This document shows, piece by piece, positions 44,767 through 56,519 of a stretch of 64,000 bases of DNA. The position numbers and the translations under genes are program-made. The DNA is from Pomphorhynchus laevis. Its lineage: Eukaryota > Acanthocephala > Palaeacanthocephala > Echinorhynchida > Pomphorhynchidae. Every line of letters begins with the position of its first letter. Position 1 is the stretch's first letter. The notes under the pieces are model-generated. The model made no database searches. It was not told where the DNA came from and was given only the letters and a program-made list of their open reading frames with translations. The stretch spans positions 1 to 64,000 of the forward strand of contig WNNJ02000903.1 of assembly GCA_012934845.2 (NCBI GenBank), written 5' to 3'.

Positions 44767-46375
44767 TCATAAAGTAAGAACAATATTGTCTGTATCAAGT
44801 AAGATAAATGATTTATCATCACATTCCTGGCATGCGGTATAAGAGACCCAATCGATATTTGTAGTGTTGAAATCTTCGCAAATTAAGGTATCAACAACAT
44901 TAGAACACTGAACTTTCAACGACTTGATAATAAGAGATGTATTTGACCGAGGACTACGATAAACAATGCAAAGGCGATATACCTTACCTCGTTCATCTGT
45001 CACTTCAAACCATAACATTTCATTTCCGTAATTGTCAATACAAGACTCAATTACATCATATATAAGATTATCACGTATATAGTCATCTACACCGCCAACT
45101 CTGGAGATTTATCGATCACAAACCTTACTCATTTAAAGTCATACAAAACGCCGATGACATCCTCATATATGATCATGAATTCACCCATCGCATACACGAT
45201 ATCGGCATTTCTGCCTCAAACTGTCTTTCTTCTATCTACAAACGTCTCTCCCATCTTCGTCTCGTTCTAAACCCAGACAAGACTAAAATAATGTGGATCC
45301 TCTCCCGTCAATCTAACATATCTCATCCCATGTACTTTTGCCTCATCAATCATTCCCATAGTCCACAATCTCACTTAATTAGGATCTCATTTCGATGATC
45401 ACCTTTCCCTTAAAACCTTCGTCCGTGACAAGGTCTGCTCGTATAACTTAATTCTCCGTTATATCCGCCGTATCCGTCCCTTATCGACTTCCGTTCCTGT
45501 ATGTCTTTTCTTTCATCGCTCCTTTCCCCTAAAATCGATTACTGCCTTCGCCTTTTCGCCAATTCCTCAAAATATATTATCCTACATCTACAACGCATCA
45601 TCAACTCCGCCGTTTAAATGCTCATACGTTCCTGTCGCTTTGACCACTCATCCACATATCTTGCCCAACTTTCCTGGCCCATCATCCACATTTGCATCAA
45701 ACTCTCCCTTCTTCTCGTAACTTTTAATCTCATCGCTGTCGGCTCCCCATCGTTCATCAACCTCCCTTTCTTAGACGACACTCGCCCCAACTCTTTATTA
45801 CTGCTTTCCCGTCATTCCATCTTACTCCACGTTCCCAATTACTCTAACAACTACGGTCTTTGATCCTTCCTCGTCGCCGTCCCACTCGCCTAAACTAAGC
45901 TCCTCCTCGACGTCCGCCGCGCTCCCTCTTTTATGACATTCAAATACCGCCTCAGTACCCACCTTCAGTACCCACGCATTTGCCACGTAAAAATAAATGT
46001 TTTTTAATGAATTACAGTATAATCATGAATCCCGGTTTTAGAGTTAAACACATTACAATTTGAGTAAGTTTCAGTAAAAAATAGCATGTCAAGAATTTCA
46101 AGATTGATTTGATTTCATCTAACTTGTGTAAAAAGGCTAACAACATTGAAATAGAGTATGTAAAGGCCGTTGTTGGTAGATTTGCATGGCATCTTATCGA
46201 CAAAGGATTTTAGAGAATTCATATATTCAAATAGCAATGATAAATTCGGATTATCGACAATTAGTAGCGAGTTACAGTCTTCAGTTGAGCGAAGGTGCGT
46301 TCGACACAAAAATGTGTGATACCCTGTAGCGTAATGTCTCGAATGTTGTTGATAAAAAAATCGAAGAATCTTCAC
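44767..46375 (-). mobile_element. CR1-like LINE endonuclease fragment split by an L2-type LINE
   Basis: On the minus strand 46,170-46,010 reads GLYILYFNVVSLFTQVR and LEILDMLFFTETY, the start of a LINE endonuclease. Bases 45,105-44,767 continue with NYGNEMLWFEVTDERGK, LCIVYRSPRSN and TLICEDFNTTNIDW, the next motifs of the same domain. Between the two parts lies a plus-strand L2-type LINE (45,110-45,995). The RT half is absent. Small lesions are present. Confidence 0.75.
45110..45995 (+). mobile_element. CR1/L2-type LINE, 5'-truncated, inserted in a CR1-like LINE
   Basis: This copy is closely related to the minus-strand LINE at 28.1-31.2 kb. It starts at the motif C region (HKPYSFKVIQNADDILIYDH; the YADD tyrosine codon is changed). 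It runs through LILNYIRRIR-like sequence and LPFLDDTRPNSLLLLSR to the 3' end GCATTTGCCACG followed by TAAAAATAAATG. A few stops and frameshifts are present. Confidence 0.82.
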
Positions 46376-46379
46376 CGCA

Positions 46380-46990
46380 CAACCTGATAATTTCGGATTA
46401 TAAGATTTTCTTCAGCATTCCTACGACGCTCAAAAAACTCACCTTAGCAATTAACAACTTTTTAATCCTCAGGAGATAAGTCTTTCGAAAAGAGAATATT
46501 TAATCCCATTCGCAGATTCCAGTTATGTAAAATAAGAGAACACATTTTGGTAGTGGCAAGAAAAACCTTGAGTATGCGACGCCGACTTTCTTTTTTATTT
46601 TTCCAAAATGAAAGAGAATTAAAACCCCAAAATCCCGTTGAACCGTGGCAGTGCAGTTTTGCGAAACATGCGATAATTGATTAAACAGCGTTCACATCAT
46701 GCGGAATACGTGAGTCGTTGTTAATGACTCCGTATTCGATTAGGTTTGATAAAAGTACACAACAAGACCTATCAAATGATATACGCCGAGAATAGATACT
46801 ATGATGAATAACATTCTTACTATTATGAGAGCTACTTTGTGACAATAAAAGCGGGGTAATAACTTATTACAAACAAATACATTAAGAAGACCTATATAAG
46901 TGATAACCAGAGATATTAATTATACATTGATTTGAAGCCATGGACAAAAGCAAATGAACTGCAACACTTAAATTTGTATCACGACAAGTC
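46380..46990. other. No gene recognised
   Basis: This is spacer between LINE fragments. No coding resemblance was found. Confidence 0.4.
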
Positions 46991-46994
46991 GAAT

Positions 46995-47195
46995 GCTACG
47001 GTATCCGACCCTTTCATGGCTCCCGTCCCTTCGCCTGGAATCAGTTATCTCGACTTCCTTCGCGCTCCCTTCTATACGACGTTCGAATACCTCCTCCGTT
47101 CTCACCTTCTCTACACATTACTTAAATTTTTGTTGCGGTCACGTAAGCGTCGGTCATCGCGCATTTGCCACGTAAAAATAAATCCAAATCCTTGA
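46995..47195 (+). mobile_element. CR1/L2-type LINE, 3'-terminal fragment
   Basis: It has about 200 bases of the same LINE family: CCCTTCGCCTGGAATCAG, GACGTTCGAATACCTCC, CTCACCTTCTCTACACATTA, ending GCGCATTTGCCACG and TAAAAATAAATCC. It is severely 5' truncated. Confidence 0.78.
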
Positions 47196-47376
47196 TTTCA
47201 ACTTATTCGTTTTAACCATTCACAATCTCTGTTTGGGTTAGAATTTTTTATCTTCTTTCGTGTGAGATCCTTTGTAATTGTAATTAGTTAATTGAATTGT
47301 GTTCAGATAGCTAAGCTCAATTGTAATCAGTTAATTTAAATCAGAAAATTTCACTCTTCCGTAAATGTAGCGAGCG

Positions 47377-47555
47377 GAACTAACATGAATAATATGGTAC
47401 TGAACGGAATAACCTGGAATTGACAGGAATAACTGTAACAGACATGAATAATCTAGAAGTGACAGGAATATTCAGGAACTGACAGAAATAATCTGAAACT
47501 GGCAGGAATAATCTGGATTTGACGGGAATAATCAGGAATTGACAGGAATAATATC
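47377..47555. repeat. 20-bp minisatellite, about nine units
   Basis: Units of 20 bases follow the pattern GAATTGACAGGAATAATCTG with one to five changes each. All units keep GGAATAA or a one-base variant. Unit length stays at 20 or nearly so throughout. Confidence 0.8.
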
Positions 47556-47559
47556 GAGA

Positions 47560-49781
47560 TTCTTGTTAGAAGTAAATGCAGAATAAATCACTGTCGTTGA
47601 AGTGTTCTGTTTTTAGAGCCATTTATGTTTTTTTGTCTTTTTTCATAAATCCTTTATGTTTTTAAGTTCTTTTCACCTGTTATGTTGAAGCATAACACTT
47701 AAAAAGGAATATTGGAATAGTCGAAAGTTTATGAACAATATATTCTTATTTTTTTATTGTTCTCTATGTTTAAGCGTTCTACACAATATAAGAGCACATT
47801 GAACTTAATAAGGGACAATAAAATTAAGTATTAAAATACCTTTTAATGGAAATATTATTAAATATCTTTTAAAATAACTAAATTAACAAAACAATGTCAT
47901 TTATACAACATTTAGGTTAAAGATACTAGTTACAGCACAAACTACTCTCGGGTCAGGAAAATAAGATGAAAGGTAAAAATATAAAACACTAAAAGTTTGA
48001 AAGTTAAAAGCATAAAAAGACGTATTGACTCACATTTTTGCCAATAATAAGAGAGCTGCTTCCTAAGTAAAACTCTGCCAAAGTCGAATTTTCAAAGTAA
48101 ATATCCTTTATGATTGAATCCTTCTTAGATCAAATATAAAGCAAACAATATGAATATTAACAAGTCATTGATGATAACGATTTTAGAAACAAGCAGAAGT
48201 AAACGTGATGATAGAACTGCACTCGGAGTTACGTAAATAACGTCTACTTAATCTTAATTTTATATGACAATCGATAGATACGAACAGTATCTGTCTTGAT
48301 ACCCTTGGATCGAAATATATTGAGCAAATGAACGCTTTATGTATGAGCAATTTTTTAGTTCTCTTTAAGCATTGATGAAATAAAGTAAAATGCGGATTAA
48401 ATGATTGATATAAAAACATGATTTAATTGCTTAACTTAGATAGAAATTCCTTTTTAAGTTTAAAGTGGTCACCCTAACTAAAATTTGTAAAGGAACTAAT
48501 GTAATCACTAAACAGTACTTGCATTATCTGTTCTACATCCCTAAGATACTAGTTATTGTCGTAATTTATGGGTTCAAAACCGTTTTGGAATGGTGGCATA
48601 CTTGAGCTTTTAGATAATACTGATGGGCGAATGAGGGTCAATTTTTTAAAATACTAAATGCACGTCGTTATTTTTCATTGCTGTAAGGAATATAAAAGAA
48701 ATAAAAAACATATTGTTCCAAGTGGGCGCATCCTGATTGATTTTCGGGCGTACCTGCGCTCGCGAACGCTAGGTTGGGAATCATTGTCCTAATTCATCAA
48801 AGGATGTAAAAAGTGATGAACTATTAACGAATAAGTCTTGCATTAAAATCTATATATGTAAAAACGGAATAAGTTCATTTAATAGTTTATTTGCATTTTA
48901 TCATCTTTCTAATAAAACATTCACGCGTTTTCATTTCACTGAAACAATTATTAATAAAGATGAATTGTCGATAAATTTTCAATAAATAAATTTTCAATAA
49001 TTTTTCTATAATTTGTCAATTATTTAAACAATAATTTATCCATATAATGAAATGTATATATCACTGATTTGTATGTCTTACAGAACTAAGTTAAAAGTGA
49101 AATTAAGAATTTAAGCTAAAAATTTCATTCTCCAAATTCAATGCTTATAAATGTCGTCACATGATGAACTCTACTTTCAATTGAACTCGACGTTTATTTA
49201 AAATGTGTATAACTTCGATTTTTATCCGTTCAGCAATTACGTTCAACAGCGAAGACAATTAATATATTTTACTGAACACGAATACTATTTGAATTATTTA
49301 TTGTTCCATTAGATTCTTGTGTAACAATAAAATACGTTGTATAACTGTTTATCAACAAAATAAGCGTTTAAATTGTCTAAAACGATTCATGTCCAAAAAT
49401 TTAAATTATCTAAAACGATTCATGCAATTATTAAATTTTACAAATAGTCTTGAGCATTGATATAGATTTTTATATTTTTTGTGATTTATCAGTGGCTCAT
49501 TTATCATCGACTTTTAATAATCTCAATCGTGCAAAATTATTCTTTAACAAGAAACTTAGATATTATTTCTAAGTCAGATTATAAATGTCTGTTAAATATA
49601 AATTGTTATTAACATATTTCTCAAGCACATTTTTTCAATGATGCTCTTCATGGTATTCACAAATTATTGAGCAAATAATGTGTGCAAATTGATATTAATA
49701 TATGTTGCTTTTTAATAATAGAAAAGAACTGTATTGAAACACGATCTCGACAAAATTTAAACGCCAGCAGTAACTATCATA
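47560..49781. other. No gene recognised; upstream region of the VPS33B-like gene
   Basis: These 2.2 kb are AT-rich, with no frame of recognised family. The last few hundred bases should hold the promoter of the gene starting at 49782, but no specific element was identified. Confidence 0.4.
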
Positions 49782-51674
49782 ATGACAGCGACAAAACAGT
49801 TGAACAAAATTGATTTCAACTGCTTCCGAAGCAGAGCAGAAGATGAATTTCTCTCCTTGATAAAATTTATTACTGGAGATAAAGAATTAATAATATCACA
49901 GGAGCTATTTCGTAAAATTGATCGGATAACGAATATAGAGGCTTTAAGACAGTCCGGTGTAAAGCAAATTGTACGTCTCAATGACAATGTCGGAATGCCA
50001 AAATATGTACGAGTATACTTTATCAGATGCAGTACAAACTCGTTGCAGCAGACAATCAAGTTAATTAGTGATAACCCAAAATCATTATTTGAAACGGTTC
50101 ACATAATATGTGTTCCGCGCATCATATTTCGTGCCAAACATTTAATTGAAAGAGAAGGACTTCTAGACCATGTGGTTTTACATTCTTTGCCTTCTTGGGA
50201 ATTTATATGTCTTGATGATGATTTATTATCAATGGAAATCGACAATTTCTTTGCTCGTGTATTTCTCGCTGGAGACCTATCATGGATTTCCACAGTATCC
50301 AGCGCCTTGCTAAATATTCAACAAACCTTTGGCAAAATACCTTTAGTATATACGATAGGTCCGAAAAGCAGGAAGGTCTACGAGCTAATGGGTATTTTAC
50401 AGGAGGAACAACAGCAACTAAATATTCAGGATGAAAATCATCGTCCGCTACCAACATCGATTCGTAATCGAATCGGCCATCTGATTATAGCAGACAGATC
50501 TATGGATTATGCAACACTATTTTCTTCACAGATGATTTACGAAGGATTAATTGATGAATGTTTTGACATAAACGCAGGTATTTTAAGTGTACCAAACGCG
50601 GTTCTAAAGATCGACCCGATTGACAAAGAAACTCTGATGATTTTATCAAATTTAAATGATGTCGTATTTAGTGTGCTTCGCCATATACACGTTACTGGAC
50701 TATTTGGAAATATTAAATCATACGCGGAATACCTACGCAAAGAAATGGCAAAAAAGAAAGAGAATATTCGATCAAAAAACGTAGGTGAGATAAAGGTTAT
50801 AGTACAAACAGAAGTGAAGGAATTTCTTGAAAAGGAACGACTTCTTCAAAGGCATTTAGCACTTTCAGAATTTGTCATGCAGATCAAAAAGGAGCAGAAT
50901 TTCAAAGATCAGTTAAGAATTGAAAGAAACTTGATATTGAGAAAAGATTACGAAAAAAGCATTATTTTTATACAGAATAGACTTTATAGACGACTCGACT
51001 GGGCAATAACTATGCAATTAATGTGTCTGATTTCCACTTGCTACGACGGAATACCATTTTCTGACTTTGAGACATTAAGAAAACTTTTCCTCTCTACTCA
51101 TGGTTATCATTTCTTGCCGCTATTTTTATCGTTGGAAAAATTAGAAATCTTAAAGTATCAAAGTTCGAAAGGTACTTTTTCTTCAATTATTCACAAGCTA
51201 AGCATTCTACCAACTTCAACTGATGGAAATAGTTCATCCTTTTCCGGTACTAATTCCAATTTCAACGTTGCTGGCCCCGTGAATTCGGTCGCAATTGCTG
51301 AAGCGCAAGCGAACGCAAAAGTCCTAAGTAGCGTATTTGACGGATATTATGTACCTATCCTGTGTAGAATGATTGAGTTTCAACTGTTTAATCCGGCAAT
51401 GCTAGATGATTTAGCGTTAGATATTGGAGACTGTTTTCAAACAAATGATACTGTGAAATCATTTCGTCATCATGCACTGACAAAAATGCTGGCAACAGAG
51501 ATGAATCCTGCCGATCGATGTGTCCTAGTTGTCTTTGTAGGTGGATGTACCCATACTGAAATAAATGCGCTTAGATTACTCGCTACTATGCGTGGCTATA
51601 ATATATACTTTCTAACCACAAATATTTGGACTTCGGAGCGCTTTTTGAAACAAATTGAATTAAATTCTATTTAA
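49782..51674 (+). CDS. VPS33B-like Sec1/Munc18 family protein
   Basis: This single-exon frame encodes 630 residues; human VPS33B, about 617, is close in length. Family hallmarks run in order. The N-terminal segment has DRITNIEALRQSGVKQIVRL. LPSWEFICLDDDLLSMEIDNFF lies at about 136-157. IADRSMDYATLFSSQMIYEG at 236-255 is the conserved SM motif that matches DRDVDFVTALCSQVVYEG of VPS33B. The C-terminus is VLVVFVGGCTHTEINALRLL, then IYFLTT. The C-terminal pattern fits the B paralogue better than VPS33A, which would place it in the VIPAS39-VPS33B complex of late endosomal and vesicle sorting rather than HOPS. Members bind SNAREs to assist membrane fusion. A linker at about 480-500 is Ser/Asn rich. 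The start ATG follows ATCATA. No intron interrupts the frame and no damage is seen. Confidence 0.92.
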   Translation: MTATKQLNKIDFNCFRSRAEDEFLSLIKFITGDKELIISQELFRKIDRITNIEALRQSGVKQIVRLNDNVGMPKYVRVYFIRCSTNSLQQTIKLISDNPKSLFETVHIICVPRIIFRAKHLIEREGLLDHVVLHSLPSWEFICLDDDLLSMEIDNFFARVFLAGDLSWISTVSSALLNIQQTFGKIPLVYTIGPKSRKVYELMGILQEEQQQLNIQDENHRPLPTSIRNRIGHLIIADRSMDYATLFSSQMIYEGLIDECFDINAGILSVPNAVLKIDPIDKETLMILSNLNDVVFSVLRHIHVTGLFGNIKSYAEYLRKEMAKKKENIRSKNVGEIKVIVQTEVKEFLEKERLLQRHLALSEFVMQIKKEQNFKDQLRIERNLILRKDYEKSIIFIQNRLYRRLDWAITMQLMCLISTCYDGIPFSDFETLRKLFLSTHGYHFLPLFLSLEKLEILKYQSSKGTFSSIIHKLSILPTSTDGNSSSFSGTNSNFNVAGPVNSVAIAEAQANAKVLSSVFDGYYVPILCRMIEFQLFNPAMLDDLALDIGDCFQTNDTVKSFRHHALTKMLATEMNPADRCVLVVFVGGCTHTEINALRLLATMRGYNIYFLTTNIWTSERFLKQIELNSI

Positions 51675-52365
51675 TTGCATTTTTCTATTTTGCCTTTGTT
51701 TATTTTCTTTAAAACACTGTAAGCGTGTCTTAATGAACCCAATATAAATTTATATTTCTGAACATCGGTAATCAAAACTTTAATTATTTTCCTGTCATAT
51801 TTCAAATGACTATTTTACCAAGAACATTCACACTGACGACATGATGATTTAAACAGGTTTTTAAAAATTTGAAATTGTGAAGCTTTAGTTACATCTTAAC
51901 ATTATGCAATATTAAACAATTGCTCAACATTTCACATAGTAATCATCGTTATCGGTGACGGATTAAAAGTTCAAAGCAAAAATACGAACACTGAAACTTA
52001 CTCTTATATCTGAATTCTGTTTAGGTTTACATTTACTGCAGGAATTTGCTTTTATAAGTCATTGTGAATTTTAGAAAATATTAACTGCCCAGTCTTTGCA
52101 AGAGTATTAATATTGTGATCAACGCTTTAGGGCTATATCTATACCAAAGTGCTGCTACAAAAAATGATATCGATATCGTGAATGCACATTAAGTGATGAT
52201 ATCTCGATAAGATGAAAGTACATCAAGTAAAGTATATAAAAATAAAAAAAATTATCTGGATGGCTATCTACGTTAAAGTGTTATCGTATTTTGTAGGCTC
52301 TGATAGTCATATATTATTTATATATAAGGAAGTAGTGCATTCTTACATTTGTGATTTGTCAATTT
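51675..52365. other. No gene recognised; 3' flank of the VPS33B-like gene
   Basis: AT-rich 3' flank. AATATAAA-type words near 51,740 could serve polyadenylation, but none is a clear AATAAA signal. Confidence 0.4.
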
Positions 52366-52369
52366 TTAT

Positions 52370-52570
52370 TTATATTTCTTTATAGTTATTTTTTTGTAAG
52401 ATAACTTTTTATTTATAGTTATTTTTATTTATAGTTATTCAATTTATTTCTAGTTATTTATTATCTAATTATAAAATTTTGATTTATTGATTTAGCATCA
52501 TTATTATTTTTATTTATTTATTTTCATTTTATAATTATATTAAATACGTAGACTCAGTTGAATTGATTGG
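52370..52570 (+). mobile_element. Penelope-like 3'-terminal remnant
   Basis: The end of the element 3' UTR is recognisable by GATTTAGCATCATTATT and the terminal motif TACGTAGACTCAGTTG. The upstream part is a run of TATAGTTATTTTTATT repeats. No coding part is present. Confidence 0.65.
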
Positions 52571-53700
52571 TTAACACATCCTTTAACATCAACAATGTTT
52601 CCAGATTTATGACAAAATCACCTATGTACCGAATTGTGGAATCTTTAAACAACATCACTGTTCTAGTGTCGTAAATTATGTAGTGATTCTTCCGTTGAGA
52701 TTAAATATTTTTGTTGGAAATTTTACTCTTCATTTACCAATGTATCTCTCCCTTATCTTATTAGAACTGATAGGAACTTAACTAATCCAGTATATTGATA
52801 ATATTAAAACCAACAGTTATGTCGTTAATCTATTGCGCTTATAGTCAAATTTATATAGCTGTTATAAAAATATATTGAAAAATATATTGTTATTATATCT
52901 ACTATTATATGAATATTAGTCAGCGTATTTACTTAAAAATTAAGTAAAATAAGTGTTTAATTTTATTGGTTGTCATCACTGAATGCAATTTACACTTGCT
53001 AAATCGTGCATAAATAATTTTATCTCTGAAAATTTGCCTTTTAATGAAGACAAGGCTCTGCGTCAGAGTCTGGAAACACAAGTTTAAGACGGAGGACACT
53101 TGATATGAATGAGGCGTTTTGTATTAAAGGAATGATCACTTGATGAATATTATGTTTCGGACGATTGGATGGCGTTATAGATGATATATCACACGATAAA
53201 ATCAATTATTCATCTCTACAAGAAATACTTTCTGATGTATCGCATTGATCAAGTACATTCTCAATGCATTACCCATTCTGTTTTTATTTATCCTGTATTA
53301 TTTTAACAGCAGTGAGAAAGTATATGTTCTATGATTCCCTGGTTGTGCTAGAGTTTGTAAGGATACTGCTCTAGCACATAATAGAACATGTGAAGGGTAA
53401 GTGTACATTCAAAATCAATTTAAAAACTTTCGTCAACCCTATACACAACTAAGCAAGTATATTACAGCATATAATTTAATCGCAAAATCGTACATATTGG
53501 AGTGATATCTTTTATCGTTCTCAGTCGGAATTTTTTTATGCAGAAGCGAATTTCAAAAATTAAAATTGCTTATTCCATTGTCATTTTCAGCTTTTATCAG
53601 CTTGTAATCAGTTTATCATCTCAATATAGGAAAATTTCAATTAAGTCAAAATGCCATATAAAAAATTGAAAATTTCAATGTTGAAAATATGAACGCAATC
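52571..53700. other. No gene recognised; one diverged inverted repeat
   Basis: Bases 53,322-53,390 hold an interrupted inverted repeat: ATGTTCTAT and TGTGCTAGAG pair with CTCTAGCACA and ATAGAACAT. The rest is unassigned AT-rich sequence. Confidence 0.45.
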
Positions 53701-53705
53701 ATTTT

Positions 53706-53975
53706 TAGCCAGACGCAGAAGAACGACGATAACAGTAGCAAGTACCGTTTCGTCATCACAATGACTCATCAGTGCCAGATCCCTCCCACTGCTGGATACA
53801 GAGGAGGATTGCCAGTCCTCCTCTGTATCCAGCAGTGGGAGGGATCTGGCACTGATGAGTCATTGTGATGACGAAACGGTACTTGCTACTGCTATCGTCG
53901 TTCTTCCGCGTCTGGCTAAAAATGATTGCGTACATAATTCACGCGGAATGGTCTCACACTCTCTCCTGAAAATTG
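53706..53975. mobile_element. Foldback element F, copy 3, almost perfect palindrome
   Basis: Arms of about 100 bases (53709-53806 and 53814-53919) are nearly exact inverted copies around TTGCCAG. The right end continues into AATTCACGCGGAATGGTC, shared with copy 1. In the right arm the core CTGATGA is at 53852-53858, then stem II GTCAT-TGTG-ATGAC, GAAA (53873-53876), a possible five-pair stem III (CGGTA with TATCG) and TC at the cleavage position. The left arm has the same block on the minus strand. Stem I cannot be drawn. Confidence 0.75.
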
Positions 53976-54186
53976 AAAATATGAAATATTGATATAATTT
54001 TAATATAATGAAGTTCTAAGAAAATTTGTTATTGTAGTATTAAGAAACTTTGAAACTCTAATAATAAGGTGATATTACTTTGCTTGCAACAAGTCATTAA
54101 ATATGATACAGTACTGAGTATCGGAATATAATTTTTTGATATTATTACATGACAAATTTCCGAGCTCACTCAATTTATATCACATT

Positions 54187-54372
54187 TGATGACTATTTTT
54201 TATTCTGCACGCTACTCTAATCCTATTTATACGCCAACAGCAGTACGCTACATTTCAGTATTGGTGGACCTCATCAGCTACTGATCCAATACATACGTTT
54301 CACGTTTCGGTTCTTTTAATGTAGGCTGACGATCACTCGACTCGTCTAATTTATTGATATTTAGATTTAATG
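54187..54372 (-). repeat. Dispersed repeat family R, copy 4
   Basis: On the minus strand GTATTGGATCAGTAGCTGAT and CCACCAATACTGAAATG are followed by GTACTGCTGTTGG and GTAGCGTGCAGAATAAA. GTATTGG pairs with CCAATAC and ATCAG with CTGAT, giving a nested hairpin. Confidence 0.68.
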
Positions 54373-54535
54373 AAAGACTTTCGTCTTACATTTTGCAAAT
54401 TTCATAGAAATTATTTCTGATTTTAAATTAAATAAGCGTTTGTGGGGGGGAAGGAGATACCTTCAATTTGAAAATCTCCCTAGTTTTCCAATTAATTGCA
54501 ATTTTCAAATTAGTCATATATAGTTCATTTCCTTA

Positions 54536-54782
54536 TTTTAAGTTGATATACTTGTGCAGTCATATTGTTACCATTGAAATTTTGATGACTATTTTTATTC
54601 TGCACGCTACTTTAATCCTAAATATACACCAACAGCAGTACAATACCTTTCAGTATTGATGGACCTCATCAGCTACTGATTCAACAACTACGTTTCACGT
54701 TTTTGTTGTTTTAATGCTGACTGACGATCACTCTACTCGTCTGCTTTATTGGCATTTAAATTTAAGAAAAACTTTTGTCTTC
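54536..54782 (-). repeat. Dispersed repeat family R, copy 5 (longest)
   Basis: This is the most complete copy. The minus strand carries AGTGATCGTCAGTCAGC, ACGTGAAACGTAGTTG, CAGTAGCTGATGAGG, GTACTGCTGTTGG, GTCATCAAAATTTC and GCACAAGTATATCAACTT. Part of its left edge recurs inverted at 54,805-54,865 (AATGCCAATAAAGCAGAC), forming a further foldback. Confidence 0.68.
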
Positions 54783-54989
54783 TATTCATTTCATGTTTTT
54801 TCATTAAATCTAAATGCCAATAAAGCAGACTAGTAGAGTGGTCTTTTTAATGTTGGCTGACGATCACTCTTTGGTGTAACCTTACTTTTACCAATTCGCA
54901 TGTAAACACAAAAATAAGAGAATAATCGTAGAGTTGAGCTATTTATGAAAGTATGTTTTATTGTAACATAAACGGGTGGTCATTATAAT

Positions 54990-56515
54990 ACTGATTATCA
55001 AATCAGCTAACTGAGTATACGTATTTAATATAATTATATAATAAACAAAACATAATAATGCTAAATCAAAATTTTATAATTAAATAATATCCAACATAGC
55101 AGCGGGGCCAAATACGTGTTAAAGACGTATTTCCTCTGAGTAAATTTGATTATATTGTGTATATTATTCTAATACAAAGTGTATTATTTATTATCCGTCT
55201 ATAAAAATTTTGCGCTTATGATTTTAAATTTACTGTTTATTGTGTTGATTTATATATTTTACTATTTTCTGCTTGATGTTATTTTTATAGTAACCTAGTT
55301 TAAAATATGTATCCATTAAATTATATAAATGATTTTGAAGAAAATCAACATCGTTACAAATTGTTGCAATCCTTAAAATTTCATTATTTAATGTATTATA
55401 TTTTATATTATATGGTATGCATGAATGCTCATGCAAGAACATGATTATTGTAAATTTAAATATGTCATCTTTACAATATAAATTAAAAATAGATTTAATT
55501 GATGTTAATTTTATGATCATATCTAGATATATGCCTTCTTTATCATTAATATTGGTTTTATTAAGAATAAGGCTACCTGGATAAATTTGTTTGCTTATTG
55601 AATAAAAATGGCTAGAATTAAATACATATATCATCAATGTATCGAAACATATATTTCATATATTTATATTGTTTAGATTTAGTTTTTACACAGTTATGAA
55701 CAAATTCATATTCTATAAAGCTTAAAAACAAGTCAGCTATAATTGGGCTACTATTACCACCCATTGGAACACCTTTTACTTGTCTAAATATAGATGTCCC
55801 TACTTTTAAATAATTTTGATTTATTAAAATATTTTTAAGATTCTAATAATTCAATTCTATCCATATAATTATATTTACTTGATGGTTTAATTTTTGTTAG
55901 ATATGCGTTATAATTATTATAACATATATATGTATATATTTTTCCGAATATAAGATTAATTAATTTTTCTAACGCTTCTTCAATATCTGCTTAATCCAGA
56001 TTTGTATAAAGCGTACAAAAATCGTATTTATATTTTGAAAATTTATTCCTTTTGTGTTCTAAAAATTCTTTTGTAGAATTAATACTGAAATAGTGTTTTA
56101 TACCTTTATTATACCATAATAAAATTTGTTGCATATGAAGACAAAGTTATTACTTGCTTTATCAGTATTTGTTATTATATAGTTATCCTTTAATTTAGTA
56201 AGTTCTGGATATATATCTTTATAAATTTGATCTTTTTTTATAATTGTTTGTTATTTTCATTTTCTCTCTAATTTTATCTAATATTTAAGTTTTCCAAATG
56301 TTTATCTTTGATGTATTTAAGCTTCTACTATTAATCAACTTATCAAAGTAAGCATTATTTATGTCATTATATAACGAATTGCAAATTTTACTTCTATTGT
56401 CATCATTTAATTTATATTTATACCCTTTTAGTAACATTTTCCTTAATTCATTGTTTTCAATAAATTCTAGATTATGAATGTATATATGTTCATTTTTTTA
56501 TCAAAATTATAATTA
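54990..56515 (-). mobile_element. Penelope-like element, copy F, 5'-truncated
   Basis: On the minus strand it runs from the RT N-terminal region (about 56,515) through motif B GVPMGGNSSPI (near 55,760) to the C-terminus and 3' UTR ending at about 55,000 with the terminal motif. The 135-residue frame 55637-55230 covers the C-terminal part. The 3' UTR has lost its central segment near 55,088. The stretch beyond 56,100 is more decayed than the rest. Confidence 0.8.
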
Positions 56516-56519
56516 TGAT

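Noticed and set aside
50099-50740. Minus-strand frames across the VPS33B-like gene
   Set aside because: Antisense shadows of a well-supported coding exon.
54240-54300. Hammerhead in repeat family R (CTGATGAGG ... ACTGAAATG)
   Set aside because: Stem II would have three pairs including a wobble and the base at the cleavage position would be G; the hairpin reading fits better.
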